In this document: positions 33,625-45,702 of the stretch, in pieces
Layout of the letters: each line of letters opens with the position of its first letter
Numbering within the stretch: the first letter of the stretch is position 1
Assembly: GCA_963978905.1 (NCBI GenBank)
Contig: OZ022261.1
Location: 11,595,992-11,659,991 of the forward strand
Origin: Trichostrongylus colubriformis
Lineage: Eukaryota > Nematoda > Chromadorea > Rhabditida > Trichostrongylidae
Length of the DNA stretch: 64,000 nt
Direction: 5' to 3'
Notes under the pieces: model-generated
Database searches by the model: none
Seen by the model: only the letters and a program-made list of their open reading frames with translations
What the model was told of the DNA's origin: nothing
Translations under genes and position numbers: made by a program

Positions 33625-35740
33625 TATGTCTGGGTTGGGTGTGTGGCTATTCGATCCGAAGGTACTAACTCTTACGAAAAGAGCATTCATTCTTAGTCCT
33701 TATGAAAGGGGTACAATAGGGCTTTGGTTGCTTGAGTATCTCGACAGAGTTATAAAATGAACTCGGAGGCCTGAACTTGCCCCTGAGCTATTAGGTTTCC
33801 CTACTACCTACCTTTTTTCAGATACTCATTACGGAATGTCCACAAAAGGTTTAGTTCACCATCTCTATCATCGATGCGTTGGTCTTGCCTTATTTTCTCA
33901 TTAGTACTGATAACACCTAAATAAGGCCCTATAATCGATTAGCAGTAGTTCAATGTTCGAATAACTGTAGTGCAGCTCAAATAGAACATGGTTTGCCACA
34001 ACCACACAAGGCAACAGATAGTCACTCGAAAGGTATAGCTTAATTTATAATATTTTTAAAAACTGTCCACCATGGAATCACAAATTCCTCGCCAAATATG
34101 GAAGCTTATTTGCAGCAGGTTTCCAATTTACCATGCCCTAATCCTGGCTGGAGTCACACCGGAGCTGAACCTTCTGACTCCTGAGGATCTCTCCATTTCT
34201 GGACTGCGGGGCTTGCATTCTTTTTACCTTTTCTTTTTTATGCGCTTTCCTTCTTCTTTTCAAAACTTTCTCCTTCATAGAGAAGAAAGAAAAGGTCGAA
34301 ATGTATTTCACGAAGTCCCTGCTCGTGCAACACCGAATTTTCGATTGACACAGGTTATGCTAAATTATCTGTTTCTAATATAATGTAATTTGCTCACATA
34401 CTGAAGTTACTATCATCTTGATAGCCATTTAGATAAGATGGCTAAACCATGTGATTACTGTTTTTGGTGTGATCCTCTAAGGAATACGCCGTTAGAATGG
34501 AATGTCTGGAGAATTCATCGAACTTCGTTGATATTCCTTCAAGCTGACGGGCAACCAGTCGGATCGCCGATTCAACGCCGATTTTACCGGATTAGCTAGA
34601 CAGTAGACGTGACAATACACAAAAGGACCGGTCCGCTTTTGAAACCTTTTCGCATTATTCGTAACTCGTTTCTTGCCACAGCACTTAATGACACTCACAC
34701 ACAACAACGACACAAAATGACGAGACACACGTAATCTCAACAGTCTTCTGCTTTTACGACCAACGAGATTCGTCGAGAAGTGAAGCCGGCGGTGCAAGTG
34801 GGGTGTGCATGACTCATTCGTGGTTCCACCATGTTTCGCGGTTTCTTGCCATCAAAAGATCGGTGTAAAGCCATCATGCGTTGTACCGTCATCGACAATA
34901 CGACCGACAAACTTGTTCTGCCAGTTGAGGATGCGGACAAAGCCAATCGGACCACAACATAACGTGAAAAGGTGGGAGGAGAAGGAGGAGGTGAGGTGAT
35001 GCTTGAACACCGATGAGTTAGAGCGTGAACATCGTCAATGCGTGAGAAACGCGAGGATTTTTCGGATCTCATGTGCCGACAACAATTCCATTCACGTGCC
35101 GTCCTAGAAAAACAAGTGCTGGCTTTTGTCAGAATGCAAAGCTGGTTGGTGCTTCACGAAGAAAGCGAAATTCGGTGAAGCCAACACCCACCTGAGTCAA
35201 AACCGCTTCCGTTTACAGCTTAACTTTACGCCAGGAACGCAAATTAATTTTAAAATTTATTCGTGACTACTGCTACAACAGTATGATACTATATCAACCG
35301 AAGAATGGTACGAATTTATTGTAGGATTTACAAAAGAACAAATAAAGTAAAAAGCAACTGTTACTGTGTGATAGAGCTGAACTGTCGATAATGAATTAGT
35401 TGGATCGGAAATCGGATATAATGGCAGCTTACAACTCTGAGCTTCTTCAGAATGATCGTACAAGCTTAACTTAGTTTATGTGCGCAAAGGAATCATTGAA
35501 TTACCCTGAAGTCAAAACGGGGGATGAAAGGAATTTTTGGAGCTGTAACTCGAAAATTACAATTTCTTTTTTTTGACGTGGTTCCTACAGGCGAACGACG
35601 CTGATGCTTTTCCGAGCTTCTGCCCCTCCAGTTTTTCTGACGATGAGGCCGCATCTTTATGTTGTGACTCACCCACCGTATTACACGCATTCTGCCCCTA
35701 CGGCGACGATCGCCGTGCCCCCCATCGCGCCTCGGCCGAC
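33625..35740. other. Intergenic, one weak plus-strand coding-like patch
   Basis: A plus-strand frame from ATG 34072 reads MESQIPRQIWKLICSRFPIY then LNLLTPEDLSISGLRGL. It could be an exon, but no family is recognised and the rest of the frame becomes T-rich. Other frames here look like noise. Confidence 0.25.
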
Positions 35741-35743
35741 TGG

Positions 35744-35751
35744 TATATAAA
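35744..35751 (+). promoter_or_regulatory. TATA box of the DB-module gene
   Basis: TATATAAA about 235 bases before the start codon, in a locally GC-rich region. The leader may contain an intron, because TTTTTCAG directly precedes the ATG; trans-splicing at that site is the alternative. Confidence 0.5.
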
Positions 35752-35978
35752 GGACCCACCAAGGGGCATCTCGTCACACATACCGCAGACTTACACACGT
35801 GTCAGTCGAGGGATACAAAAAATCCTCATTCTTCACTTTTGCATAGCTTCTCCTCCTTCTTCACTATTTGCTTTCATCTCTTTCTATGATTTGAATTTCA
35901 TTCTCATATGCACCTTACCCTTGTCAAGCAAATTACTTACCTCATACTACTGGCTACCTTTAATGTAGAATTTTTCAG

Positions 35979-38666
35979 ATGTCTAAAGCGCTTATTGCAT
36001 CTTCTCTTCTGATTCTTGCCTCATCTGTGGATTTCACATCGGCATGTTTTGCATCAGGTGTATGTGGTGGAGGCTGCGCACCACCTCCTCCAGCTCCAGT
36101 TTGTGGAGGTGAGCATGAACCTTATAATAGTGAAGTAGTGAGAGCTGGTAAGTGATCTTTTCAGGAGGATGTGGTGGAGGTTATAGCTGTGGTCATTATG
36201 GCTGCTACCGTGTTAGAGCACGTGCGGCATCAGCACGAACATTGTCGGTGGATGGTCGTGAAAAGGTATTCATATTTTTGGGAATTATTACGAAGCTTAT
36301 AGAAATAAAAAGGAGTCTTTATAGAAGCCGACTACGCCTGATGAGAAGTTCATGCAATGCTGTATCGATAGAAACCTTCCTGACTCGTGTCTGAACAAGT
36401 GCTCTTTCCGGACTTATACCAAGGCTGCTCTACAGGTAATATCCTATTAATTTTATCCCCGATCATAAGAGGATCAAGTGAATGACCTCAGATAACTCTG
36501 AGGGGCTGATGACCGTAAAGAGCTCGTGGTTCCACTTAGCAGCAACCAGAAAATGGTAGGAGGACTACCTACCCATTTTCTGATGATACGGCTGTAGACC
36601 TTGTGCCTTTATTCTTTGAGATTCTTTGCAGTTAGCAGCTAGGTTTACACAGCTTTGTAGTCTGGCTCAAATCCAGTAAAGGGATTTGACGCTACGTTCG
36701 ACTTTCTATGAACCTCGGCATTGATTTGATGGTCCCTTGCTCTGGTTTGAACTACACGGAGGTTGCTAACAAATTTTTTCACCTACCATTTAGGCGTTTG
36801 ACTTTGTCGGAGCTTAAAAGGGAGGAAGTCAAGTTATGACTTATCCGACCAAATACCTAAGACACACTTTACTGGAAGTTCGACGAAAACTTAGGTCATC
36901 ACGTAAACAGTAGAAAACACACATAGTATTTCCCCAGATCCACGGGATAGGCCCCTACAGCCACGAGACAGAGATTCATGTGTCAGCGTTAGAAAAACTT
37001 TCACTTTCCTGTTTACCGTTCAATGGCAAAGCGGAAAAACAGATTGAAAACCACTTAGCGTATAAAAGCGTATGTTGAAAGTTCTAGCTCAAGCCTGTCT
37101 TCCATAAGATGTGTACCTTTGTAGCGAAGAGTTTGACCTTCATGTATCATGTTCTTCCCTCTCTGCAACAACGGGTCCTGTTCCGTGGCAGAAATAGATC
37201 TCGCGTAACAAACGAGTTCCCCATCAACACCCAAACGAAGCATGGATCATTGAGTGCACATACCCCGGCGTGACCCAGATTCCTGTCTGCCAAAGACATT
37301 GTAAACCTTGAAAAAGCATATGCTAATGGCATAATGGCGTACATGATTAATACACTTACTTTTTTTGCTGCGATTATTGTGAAGAAGTGCATACATCACA
37401 GGAGGCTGATAAGCAGGTTGAGGACAGCTGTGCTGAATGAATCCAACCAGCCCTCACCACAAAAGAAAATTTTCTGCGTGGAGGAACACGAAACACCCTC
37501 GGGATGGGCAACTTTCCGTGAGAAGAAGAAGATTGTGTGCCGGAGACGTGTGAAGCAAGTTCGAAAGGGAACTGTCTCGCCGTACAGATCACACCCTTCT
37601 CACAGGCCACGCCCCTCACTCTCTGGAGACAAAAGCTTATTATTTTATGGTGAAAACTTTGAAAGCAGATTTGTCAGCTCTGACATTTATTACTTTTTGT
37701 ATGGTTAATCAATTGCCTAGAGTCAAAGAAGAACCTCTGGGGAACGGCAGCTCTTTACTGAATGTATTGCCTATGGACTTTAGCAAAATACGTGTGTTCC
37801 CTAAAAAAAACTACTACTACTGATTTTATATTCGTACTGTTTTCACTTTTCTTTTTCAGGCAATGTACTTCAAACAAGATGTCTGCCCAATGCAGGCAGC
37901 TGCCGACATTCAGTTCTGCGCCGCTCAGGGACGAGATCACAGAGAATGCTGTGCTAGGAACGGTGTCACCACAACACTGGCCGGATACAAGGTTTGCACG
38001 CTTCTTTCAAAAAAAAAAAGCTTAATCCATGGTGCCTCTTATAGACAGTCTCATGAGCGCATACAAAAGTAATCTGGTTTAATCTCTGTGCCGCTTTGAA
38101 TTAGTCCGAAAGCAGTGGATACGCTACGTGTGGTGACGGGCTCCATGTTGTCCTTACTCGCTCGTTATTGGTGTCGAACTCTCGAAGAGGCGCTATATCC
38201 AATGGCGAGTGTTCTATGTATGAACTCGACAGCATTACACATACGCTCAGCTAGCCCTCCGATTTCAACCTGCCAATATTTCAAGGGAGCACCGAAAATA
38301 CCAGCTCTTTGCCCGTGGGCTTTACCTGTAAAAAGACATAAATTCGAACGACTGGCTTACAACTTGACAAATATCGATCAATTTCAGTGCATGACGTTCT
38401 GCGATCAGCGTCCAGGCAATGTCACTCAACTCGACCTTACTTATTTGGCATGCTACGACCGTTTCGAGAACATGAAAGCATGCTTCTGGCATAACCTCTC
38501 TCAGGAATCTGCAGAATCACAAGCCAAAACGTTCAATGAGCAAAAACCTGAAGAATCCTTTTTCAACGATGAACGTCCTCAGACGTTCTTCGAAGACGCC
38601 GCACCTCGCCCGAATCTCAGAATAGGTGGCGGCTCTCGCACATTCCAGGCAAAGACATTCAACTAA
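35979..38666 (+). CDS. Secreted DB-module protein, 5 exons, 250 aa
   Basis: Exons 35979-36108, 36165-36265, 36325-36435, 37860-37991 and 38388-38666 join in frame with GT/AG borders to 250 residues and a TAA stop. The N-terminus is a signal peptide (ASSLLILASS, cleavage near TSA-C). A short Gly/Cys/Pro stretch follows (CGGGCAPPPPAP). The DB module has twelve cysteines: CCIDRN, LPDSCLNKC, DVCP, QFCAA, ECCARNG, YKCMTFC, YLACYD and MKACF. This nematode extracellular domain has no settled biochemical role. The tail repeats Phe motifs (KTFNEQ, SFFNDE, TFFEDA, QAKTFN). Introns 1 and 2 are about 56-59 bp, while intron 3 is 1.4 kb. The start directly follows TTTTTCAG. Confidence 0.93.
37334..37708 (+). 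CDS. Open frame inside intron 3 of the DB gene (doubtful)
   Basis: Unspliced frame of 124 codons. It begins MAYMINTLTFFAAIIVKKC, a possible membrane segment, and continues with basic sequence (KKIVCRRRVKQVRKG). No family is recognised, and an overlapping minus-strand frame is also open. A nested gene is possible, but chance is as likely. Confidence 0.2.
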   Translation: MAYMINTLTFFAAIIVKKCIHHRRLISRLRTAVLNESNQPSPQKKIFCVEEHETPSGWATFREKKKIVCRRRVKQVRKGTVSPYRSHPSHRPRPSLSGDKSLLFYGENFESRFVSSDIYYFLYG

Positions 38667-38731
38667 GAAAATATACTATCTATTTGAGAATAATACCTTA
38701 ATCAGTAATGTTTGTAAAATCTGTAATTGTA

Positions 38732-38737
38732 AATAAA
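38732..38737 (+). terminator. Polyadenylation signal of the DB-module gene
   Basis: AATAAA 66 bases after the stop codon of the DB gene, at the usual distance for a short nematode 3' UTR. Confidence 0.65.
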
Positions 38738-39285
38738 TATTTGTATACTGTATCTGCTACTAATGGATTGCAAGAGGTACAGGGAAACGTAAAGCCATTA
38801 CTTCTTGTTCTGAACGAGCGAACTGTCAATCTGCGGCCCTTTGGCCGGTCTTTGAAGAATAAAGCATTGACTCCTACTGCTGTTGATCGGATGCGTGGCG
38901 CACCCGAAGGAGTGAATCGAACGACAGAAGATGGCTTTACGATGTACTTGTGGAATACTCTTCAATTAAATGGAAATGATTGGTGCAAGCAGCGACCAAA
39001 CAGCCGAAGGTGCAGGCAGCGATCAAAATGCCGGTTTCATTCGAATTACATTTTATTTATTAGGCAACGATAAATGACGGAGTACCAAAATACAAAACCG
39101 CAAGTCATTTAAAAAAAAGGAAAATTTTCAGCACTTTAAATTATACTTTTACAAGTAAGATCGAAATTATTTCAAGTGACTACTCCTTAAGGCACTAAAA
39201 TAGTGAGAAATCGACTACCCAAGTCTCCACATGAATTCACTGAAGCATGATGCATGGGCGTCCCTATCAGGTCCCAGTTTGGCTG

Positions 39286-39615
39286 TTACTGTAAAACGAA
39301 GTATATCCCCTCAGCGTGACTGCTCACAAAAACTATGAAAACTGATTCTAGCTTCTTTCTTCCCAAAGCCTCGTATTGATATTGGTCTAAATCTAATGCG
39401 AAGTTGTTAGGTGTCATTGACGGCCTGACGTTTTGACCAAATCGCCTTCCTCGAAGGCCCAAACGTGATTCAAGATTTAGGATTTTGTCCACTAAACTGT
39501 TAAACTCCTCAGCCCCTAGCGGTTCTAAAAGAAATTCAGGAAATCCTGAAGAAAGCCCATAAGCTATAGGAATGAGCTCACCTAGTCTACGACCGTAAGA
39601 GTGGAACAGCGTCAC
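39286..39615 (-). CDS. Coding-like segment of unknown family
   Basis: The minus-strand frame contains YGRRLGELIPIAYGLSSGF, PEFLLEPLGAEEFNSLVDK, LESRLGLRGRRFGQNVRPS and ALDLDQYQYEALGRKK, which look like genuine protein. It has no ATG at the start of the frame and stops lie close on both sides, so it would be one exon of a larger gene or a relic. No domain is recognised. GTGAGC near 39328 could act as a donor. Confidence 0.35.
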   Translation of the reverse strand: MTLFHSYGRRLGELIPIAYGLSSGFPEFLLEPLGAEEFNSLVDKILNLESRLGLRGRRFGQNVRPSMTPNNFALDLDQYQYEALGRKKLESVFIVFVSSHAEGIYFVLQ

Positions 39616-39669
39616 TCCGAGTTAATTGTAGCTAGTCAAAGAAGGGTGTGTACCGACACGTCTATAAAT

Positions 39670-39910
39670 CACGTTGCGGTATCGCACTCGCGGAGCCACC
39701 AGTACGACTTGCCGTAATGGGTTGGCATTTCGCTCAGGATGCAATGGGCTGGTAGCGTGAGGGATCTTTGAAGATTGCGGGTAGGAAGCTCGGGAAGTTC
39801 GCCTATGTTGTTGTTGTTGTTTCAACAGATAAAACTACAAGCATCTCGCACTGGTCGCGGGCGGTCGGGCGATTTTTGGACGTAACGGTACACACCCGTC
39901 AATGAGGGAT
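39670..39910. repeat. Copy of the 10.7-11.1 kb foldback module
   Basis: GCACTCGCGGAGCCACCAGTACGACTTGCCG and the following CGCTCAGGATGCAA match 10790-10850, and ACACACCCGTCA near 39890 matches the outer arm. Confidence 0.5.
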
Positions 39911-41220
39911 GCCATGCTGTCCTTACACGTACAATATTGTTGGACATGCACGTCCCCCTTTTCAGATCGGTAGCTCACAACGTGGTGCGAATGACAGTTC
40001 GGTTCGTGGCAGATAAGAGACCCTTATCGATATGATCTAAAAAATCATTGATGCTGGCTGGAAAAGCCAGAAGATTCGAGCATACCTTCCATCAGCTTCG
40101 TTAAAGGATCTTCGCAGGGTTTTTTTTGTCAAAGGACTGATGAAACGGTTAAGATGGTTCGTATGAGGTAGTAAAACGGTTTGATACCGTAGTGAACATT
40201 GTTAGGGTGACCTAAATGACACCTTACAAGTGGATTCAGAGAGAGAGCGATCTCCAACCAATTTTCTTATCCACAAAACGAGTATGTTATGTTAAAGTCT
40301 TGGTAAACTAGTGCGCGAAAGTCAGCTGTGCCTCTCCTTGAAGGGATATCTCGCGCCATTCCTCGTACCGCGGTGTCCATGTGTTTTCGACACAAGCCGC
40401 TCTTTTCTTTCAAATTGGAATAACGTGAACAAACTAGCATATCACTTAAGAATATTGAACTTGAGTAGTAGGCATAGTCCAACCCTATCAATCTGACTGT
40501 ACTGGGGCTTCTGTACCCAAGGAATCAGAATTTTGGAAATTTTGAACTGTCTTTTTGCATTCATCATCTTCTTTCGCAAACACTTTCTCTTCAGATTGTT
40601 AGAATGGGTAAAGGAGATGTGGTAGTCATGTGAAGGTATGTGTGATAAGTAGGACGGTTTGGAAAGCCACCCTATCTGCTTTCTTTCCTTTTGATAGATG
40701 AGAGTACTCTCTCGTGCTGCGAGCGTTGTGGCAACGGCCTGTGCGCCCTTTTTCTATTAGGTTGGCAACTAACTAATTGCGGATTTTTGTCAGAAAATCG
40801 AAGACTTTTTTCACAGAATTGAATAACTTTATTCTGTAATGTATTGCCCATTTTTATCATTGACCTTTTGCCATCTTTAAGGTAGCATCATAATTTCGCG
40901 TTCATAGAACTTCTGGCTTTTATCAGTAAAAAACTGAGTCATGTACGATTTGACCTCATCATCACTACTGAAATTTTCACCACTCAGATAGTTTTCCAAT
41001 GATCGAAACAAAAAGTAATCCGATGGTGCAAGGTCAGGACTACATGGTGGATGTGGCAAAACATCTGAACCAGGTTCCAATAATTTTTGCCGAGTGGCCA
41101 AAGATGTGTGGCCTTGCATTGTCATGATGGAATACAACACTTTTTCGGTTAATTAATTCGGGTCGCTTTTCTTGAACTGCATTGCTTAATTTTGTTAACT
41201 GTGCAATGTAGACATCAGAC

Positions 41221-42418
41221 ATCAATGTAGACAATACTGAATACTCTATTTAATAGATTATTTATTAAATAACTGTTACTGCTTATTTGGTGACAACATA
41301 TACAGACAAACTATAGGTGTGCCACAGGGAGGTAATTTTAGCCCTCTTCTGGCAGACCTTACACTATCAGTTATGGAACATAACTGTTCTATAACAAAGA
41401 GGTATGAAACCACTAATTTGTTTATTCCTTATAGATACATGGATGACTTGCTCATTATACACAATCAAAACGAGAAAGAAATTGAAGAAATATTGAAAAA
41501 CGTATATAAAGATGAACTGGAACTCAAAAAAACGCACAGAGACTTGAGTAGTTGCAGCTATTTAGATTTATCACTTAATATTGTTAATAATAAGATTATA
41601 ACAAAACTGTACAATAAAACGGATGACTTCAATTTCAAGGTTATTAAGTTTCCACAAAGCGACACTAATATATCTCTTACCAATAAAAATGCTGTTATAT
41701 ATACTGAAACACTTAGAATTTCAAGTACTTGTTCAACCTACAATGATTTCGCCGGAAAAATAAAAGAGATGAAAGAGGTACTAAAATATAATGGATACAT
41801 GGAAGAATTTATAATTGCCAGCATTATTAAATGTTTATATAAAAATAAATTCATCTGTTATAAATTTTGTAAAGCAAGTGATATAAAAAATATTAAGAAA
41901 CTTGTAATAGGAATTGTTAAATAGCCTAAGTATCATTCCAATATTAGTACATTCACACTTATTAACAGACTATATAGCCTGATTTTTTACTCATATTAAC
42001 AACCAGGTATGGATGGTAATTATAGTATAATTTTATAAATTTAAATTTGGCTCTGTATTCACTTGACTGCGTATCAACTAATACACGAACACACTTTTCT
42101 GCATCTTTAGGATTGCATACTTTTGCATTATTTAATGTGGTTCGTCTTCTACATTGAATATTACATTGCTAGACTTCCTTGATCATATATTTCTTTAACA
42201 TTCTTCTACTACATCTACTACAATAGAGCTACCTTTTAACAATATGTCTCTTTGATAACTCACCGGTTACACATTTTGGTAAATATCAATCCTAATCACT
42301 GAAGAGCCTCGGGATTGATATTATCATTGACTCGTATGATGAAGAGGCGAAACGAGTCAATGTTTCTATCTTTACTCATCTGTTTTTTCTGTCTCACATA
42401 TTAAGAGTTAAATGAACT
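41221..42418 (+). mobile_element. AT-rich Penelope-like insertion inside the mariner
   Basis: Removing this 1.2 kb segment restores the mariner sequence around CTGTGCAATGTAATTCAG. The hexamer AATGTA occurs on both sides (41215-41220 and 42419-42424), as a target duplication would. The insert is much richer in A/T than its surroundings and carries a reverse-transcriptase fragment on the strand opposite to the transposase. No long terminal repeats are visible. It is probably 5'-truncated. Confidence 0.72.
41319..41924 (+). pseudogene. Reverse transcriptase C-terminal part, Penelope-like
   Basis: The open frame continues upstream of 41319 with YRQTIGVPQGGNFSP. It contains the catalytic box YRYMDDLLIIHN, then CSYLDLSLNI, TKLYNKTDDFN and LRISSTCSTYNDF. 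The order of PQG, (Y/F)xDD, a LDL-x-LY-K block and LR--C----F is that of Penelope-like RTs. The frame is open to a TAG at 41924, but the palm N-terminus and the endonuclease are missing. Codon use is strongly A/T-biased, unlike the host exons seen here. It may be unrelated to the GIY-YIG relic at 6.3 kb, which is not AT-biased. Confidence 0.72.
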
Positions 42419-43255
42419 AATGTAATTCAGTGCTATCAGAATTGATCGTTCGGTTAGGTGGTAGGAGTGCAAAGTAGGCAATCCCTTTGAAATCCCACCA
42501 AACTGACAACAAAACCTTCTTTTGATGAATATCAGCTTTTGCTGTTGTTTGAGCTGGTTCACCTGGGCGGCTCCACGACCTTTTTCGCTGGACATTATTG
42601 TGAACAACCCATTTTTCATCGCCAGTGATCAATCGTTAGAAATGGATCATTTTCATTACGTTTCTTTAGCAAATCGCAGATGTTAATGCGTTGCGTTGAA
42701 TGCGTTTCCTTCAGTTCGTGAAAAACCTATATATCCAGTTTTGACACGTACCCAAGTTGTTTAAAATGCTTTTCAATGCATGTATGTGATACCTGTAGCT
42801 TTTTTGCAACCTCACGTGTTGTATGTGACGATCCGAATCAAGTATTGCCTTGATTAGGTCGTTGTCAACTTCACCTGGACGACCAGAGCGTTTCTCATCT
42901 TTGAGAGAAAAATCACCAGATCGAAATTTGGCAAACCAGTTTTGGCATTGCCGTTCTTTTAAGGCTTCGGCACTATAAACAGCACATAACTTCTTGTGAG
43001 CTTGCGATGCGTTTTTCCCTTTACGGAGATGATAAAGCAAAATATGACGAAAACGAGTGTTTTGATTCTCCATTTTTCGCACACGTCAAATAAAAATAAT
43101 GCAACCGATCAAGAAACTTTCTTCACTGATTGATAGCAGGATTGCCTACTATTAGATAACAATATGTGTTTAACATTTGGCCTACGCCAGTAAAGCTAAA
43201 AATTCAACTAAAGCATCTATGAGTGAAATCCGCAATTACTTAGTTGTTGACCTAA

Positions 43256-45281
43256 TGCAGGGCGACAGCTATTAGCTACTGTAATCCCGCTATGAGAAGA
43301 AATGTTTGTGTAGGAGAATCCCGGAGGCATACGAGGCTGTGACTGTTCAGTGTTATCGAACCTTCACATGCTGCAGTTTCACAAGGGACCTAGTTTTCAC
43401 CCACGTTTTTACTTTTTCCCTTATCGCTAACTTTCAAATTAATAAATTAAAGATCCGAGTCATCCCCGTGTACTCGTGAAGACGTACACACCTGCGCCCA
43501 GATAGCACCACAGTGCAGGAAGAACATCGAGGTGAAGGCGGTGGCTGCCTAATTGTCACCTTCCAACGAAAAATACTTGCGCTACACCAGCACTGATTCC
43601 TGGCTGCCATGATTTTTCCATCATGCAGATTCCGAAGGAAACCCTTGCAGAATTGCTAGATTTGAAGCAAAAAGCATTTTCTACCAAGCGGCCTTTATGA
43701 CATAATGTGGCTGAATGGTCGTAACTACTGGAAATGAAGAGCAGCCGTGATGGCATGACCATGTCTTACCTCGCTTTATTAGTGATACAATACAAAGCGT
43801 TACAGCTCCTATGCTTTCGACGTGTTGATGAGATCTCGTCAGCGAATGGGTGTGGTCAAAGTGTATCTAGAATTCTTTTTCACCCTGATATGTGAAACTG
43901 AGCGTGGAATTGCTGGGAATAAAAAAAATGGAGAGCTATCTCGTGTCTGGTTGAGGAACCAGATGATATCAAGCCCCTAGACGAACCGAAAGGGTCCGAA
44001 GAAAGAGGAAGATGCAAAGAAATCATTCTGTAGCGAACATTTGAGGTTAGAAACGGTAATCGATGGAAAAACCTGGATTCGAAAGCGCGACGCTGTGGTG
44101 TGTATTTTTGCACCGCATTCGCATCACTTCGAACTGCACACACTGTCTTTCCCAGTTGTCTGCTGTAGAGATGTCATTTGTTGTCTCGTATAGTGTATTT
44201 CATTCATCCGTGATGATGTGAAATAAGTGAAACAACACACAGCAAGAAACAAGTAAAACAATCAAATGAAAAACAGCGAAAGCGTATGAAAAAAGTGTGA
44301 TTACTATTAAAACCCAATGAATACACTTTCGACGTCTTGGCAAAGGGTCGTCTGGGAATTGCAGCAACTGCAAATAACCGTTATCCCACACCGTAAATCA
44401 AAAACGCCCTCCCCCAGATAAACAGTTAGGCACAACATAACAAACAGTTAAACATTCCAAAGGGCACGAATTCTATCAAAAATACCAGAAAATTGCAATG
44501 AAAGATAATGTAGACTGTATGCGAAGTACGTGAGTGAACTGAAATAGGTGTTACCGCTCATGCACTCATTTTCGCGCAGTCGTTGTGACATTCGCATTGA
44601 GCGACTCGCGTGCCACTCGACTGATTGCGACTGGTTCAATTTGAGATGTAGCTACTTTCTCTATCTGAGTTGGAGAATTTCATTCGTTTTTTCTCGCTGT
44701 AATCCATTGCTCTTGTCGCTATGCATGCTCAAAAGATAATGAACTTAAATACGGAAAAACTAATCCTGGAATTGGCGAAAGGTAAAATAGGTAGCGGACG
44801 TCCCGCGTTGGAATCCAACGAATCCAATGGAATTTTCCTGACCAGAGAGTACTCCCTAAGTTTTCAATTCCAGCACCTAGTGGTAGTAGCTGGTAATGGG
44901 ATAATGTTTGGGAGATATTTGACAATAAGGTACAACTCGCTTCCTCTCTCGAATTCGCAGAACTCTAACTACCTCCTGAAAATGTTGAAAGGAAAAGCAG
45001 AAGAATCAGCCGAACGTTGCCATGTGAGTTTATCCAACTAGGATAAGTGACGGACTTGCTAGTGAAGGTGCGAGACAATTGGGAATACTTCTGCAACAAT
45101 AACTAGCTTGCATGAGAAACTGCAGATATGGACTGCACTTAGTATGGATCTAAAAGACCAAAGCAAGCGCCCCTATAAGATGTACTTCGTTATAAAAAAG
45201 TTGGAAAATAAAGGAGAAACCCTTGATAGCCCCTTGTTACTATAAAAAATCTAGCAAAGTTCACAAAAGACATACAAAGGT
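43256..45281. other. Intergenic with dispersed repeats, no gene recognised
   Basis: About 44090-44290 is similar to 54780-54960 (GTCATTTGTTGTC, GTGAAACAAC-ACA, AAAGCGAAAG-type blocks). The frames at 43.6-44.1 kb and 44.4-45.0 kb carry no motif I recognise. Confidence 0.4.
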
Positions 45282-45702
45282 GAGTAACGCGGGTGAACGT
45301 GATTCTAATCGAATTTCGTTTCACTTCCTAATCAATACTTCGATTTGGTAGAGTTTGAAGTTCAACCAAATCAAATTCTGTTCGGCTTTCTGCGCCGTCC
45401 TAGGAAAGCCATGGCCCCGCGCAGCTGCACAGACAAAGAAGCAGCCGGGTCGCTTCATATATGTATACTGAAGCATGACTCATTACAAGTAGTTCACTGG
45501 CTCTTCATTACTGCAACTTTGCATTTTTCCTCATATCATGTTAGTTTGATATGCCTTCATAGCGCCTTTTTCAGTAATAACCTGATATCGTATCAGCGCC
45601 AATAAACTCTGTTTCTCGATTGAATAGTAGCGTGTCAGACGAGAATTTCGGTATATATTGGAAAGATATATTCGAAAATATATCGGAATATATTTTATAT
45701 GG
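45282..45702 (+). repeat. Direct repeat, left copy (~420 bp)
   Basis: Matches 47424-47848 almost throughout, for example GCCGTCCTAGGAAAGCCATG, GCATGACTCATTACAAGTAG and a terminal ATATATCGGAATATATTTTA. It includes AATAAACT, a likely polyadenylation signal. The two copies flank a gag-like frame, so they could be LTRs or the 3' UTRs of two tandem copies. Confidence 0.75.

Larger units (their letters stand above)
40877..43082 (-). pseudogene. Mariner transposase, interrupted and frameshifted
   Basis: The minus-strand pieces in order are: an N-terminal helix-turn-helix domain at 43082-42711 (RHILLYHLRKGKNASQAHKK, CQNWFAKFRSGDFSLKDEKR); the first catalytic Asp at 42632-42417 (ITGDEKWVVHNN) with VLLSVWWDFKG; then, beyond the insert, the second Asp (FHHDNARPH) in 41234-41040 and the third (CSPDLAPSDYFLFRSL) in 41140-40877. 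So all three acidic positions of the D,D34D triad survive. Stop codons and frameshifts lie between the pieces even if the insert is ignored, so the gene is dead. Confidence 0.9.
40758..43255 (-). mobile_element. Mariner element (cecropia/Hsmar1-type), split by an insertion
   Basis: The ends are inverted: TTAGGTTGGCAACTAACTAATTGCGG at 40758 and its near-complement ending at 43255 (TTAGGTCAACAACTAAGTAATTGCGG when reversed). TTAGGT and ATTGCGG are typical of Hsmar1/cecropia mariners, a type reported from hookworms. A transposase lies on the minus strand (next entry). The element is interrupted at 41221-42418. Confidence 0.88.
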
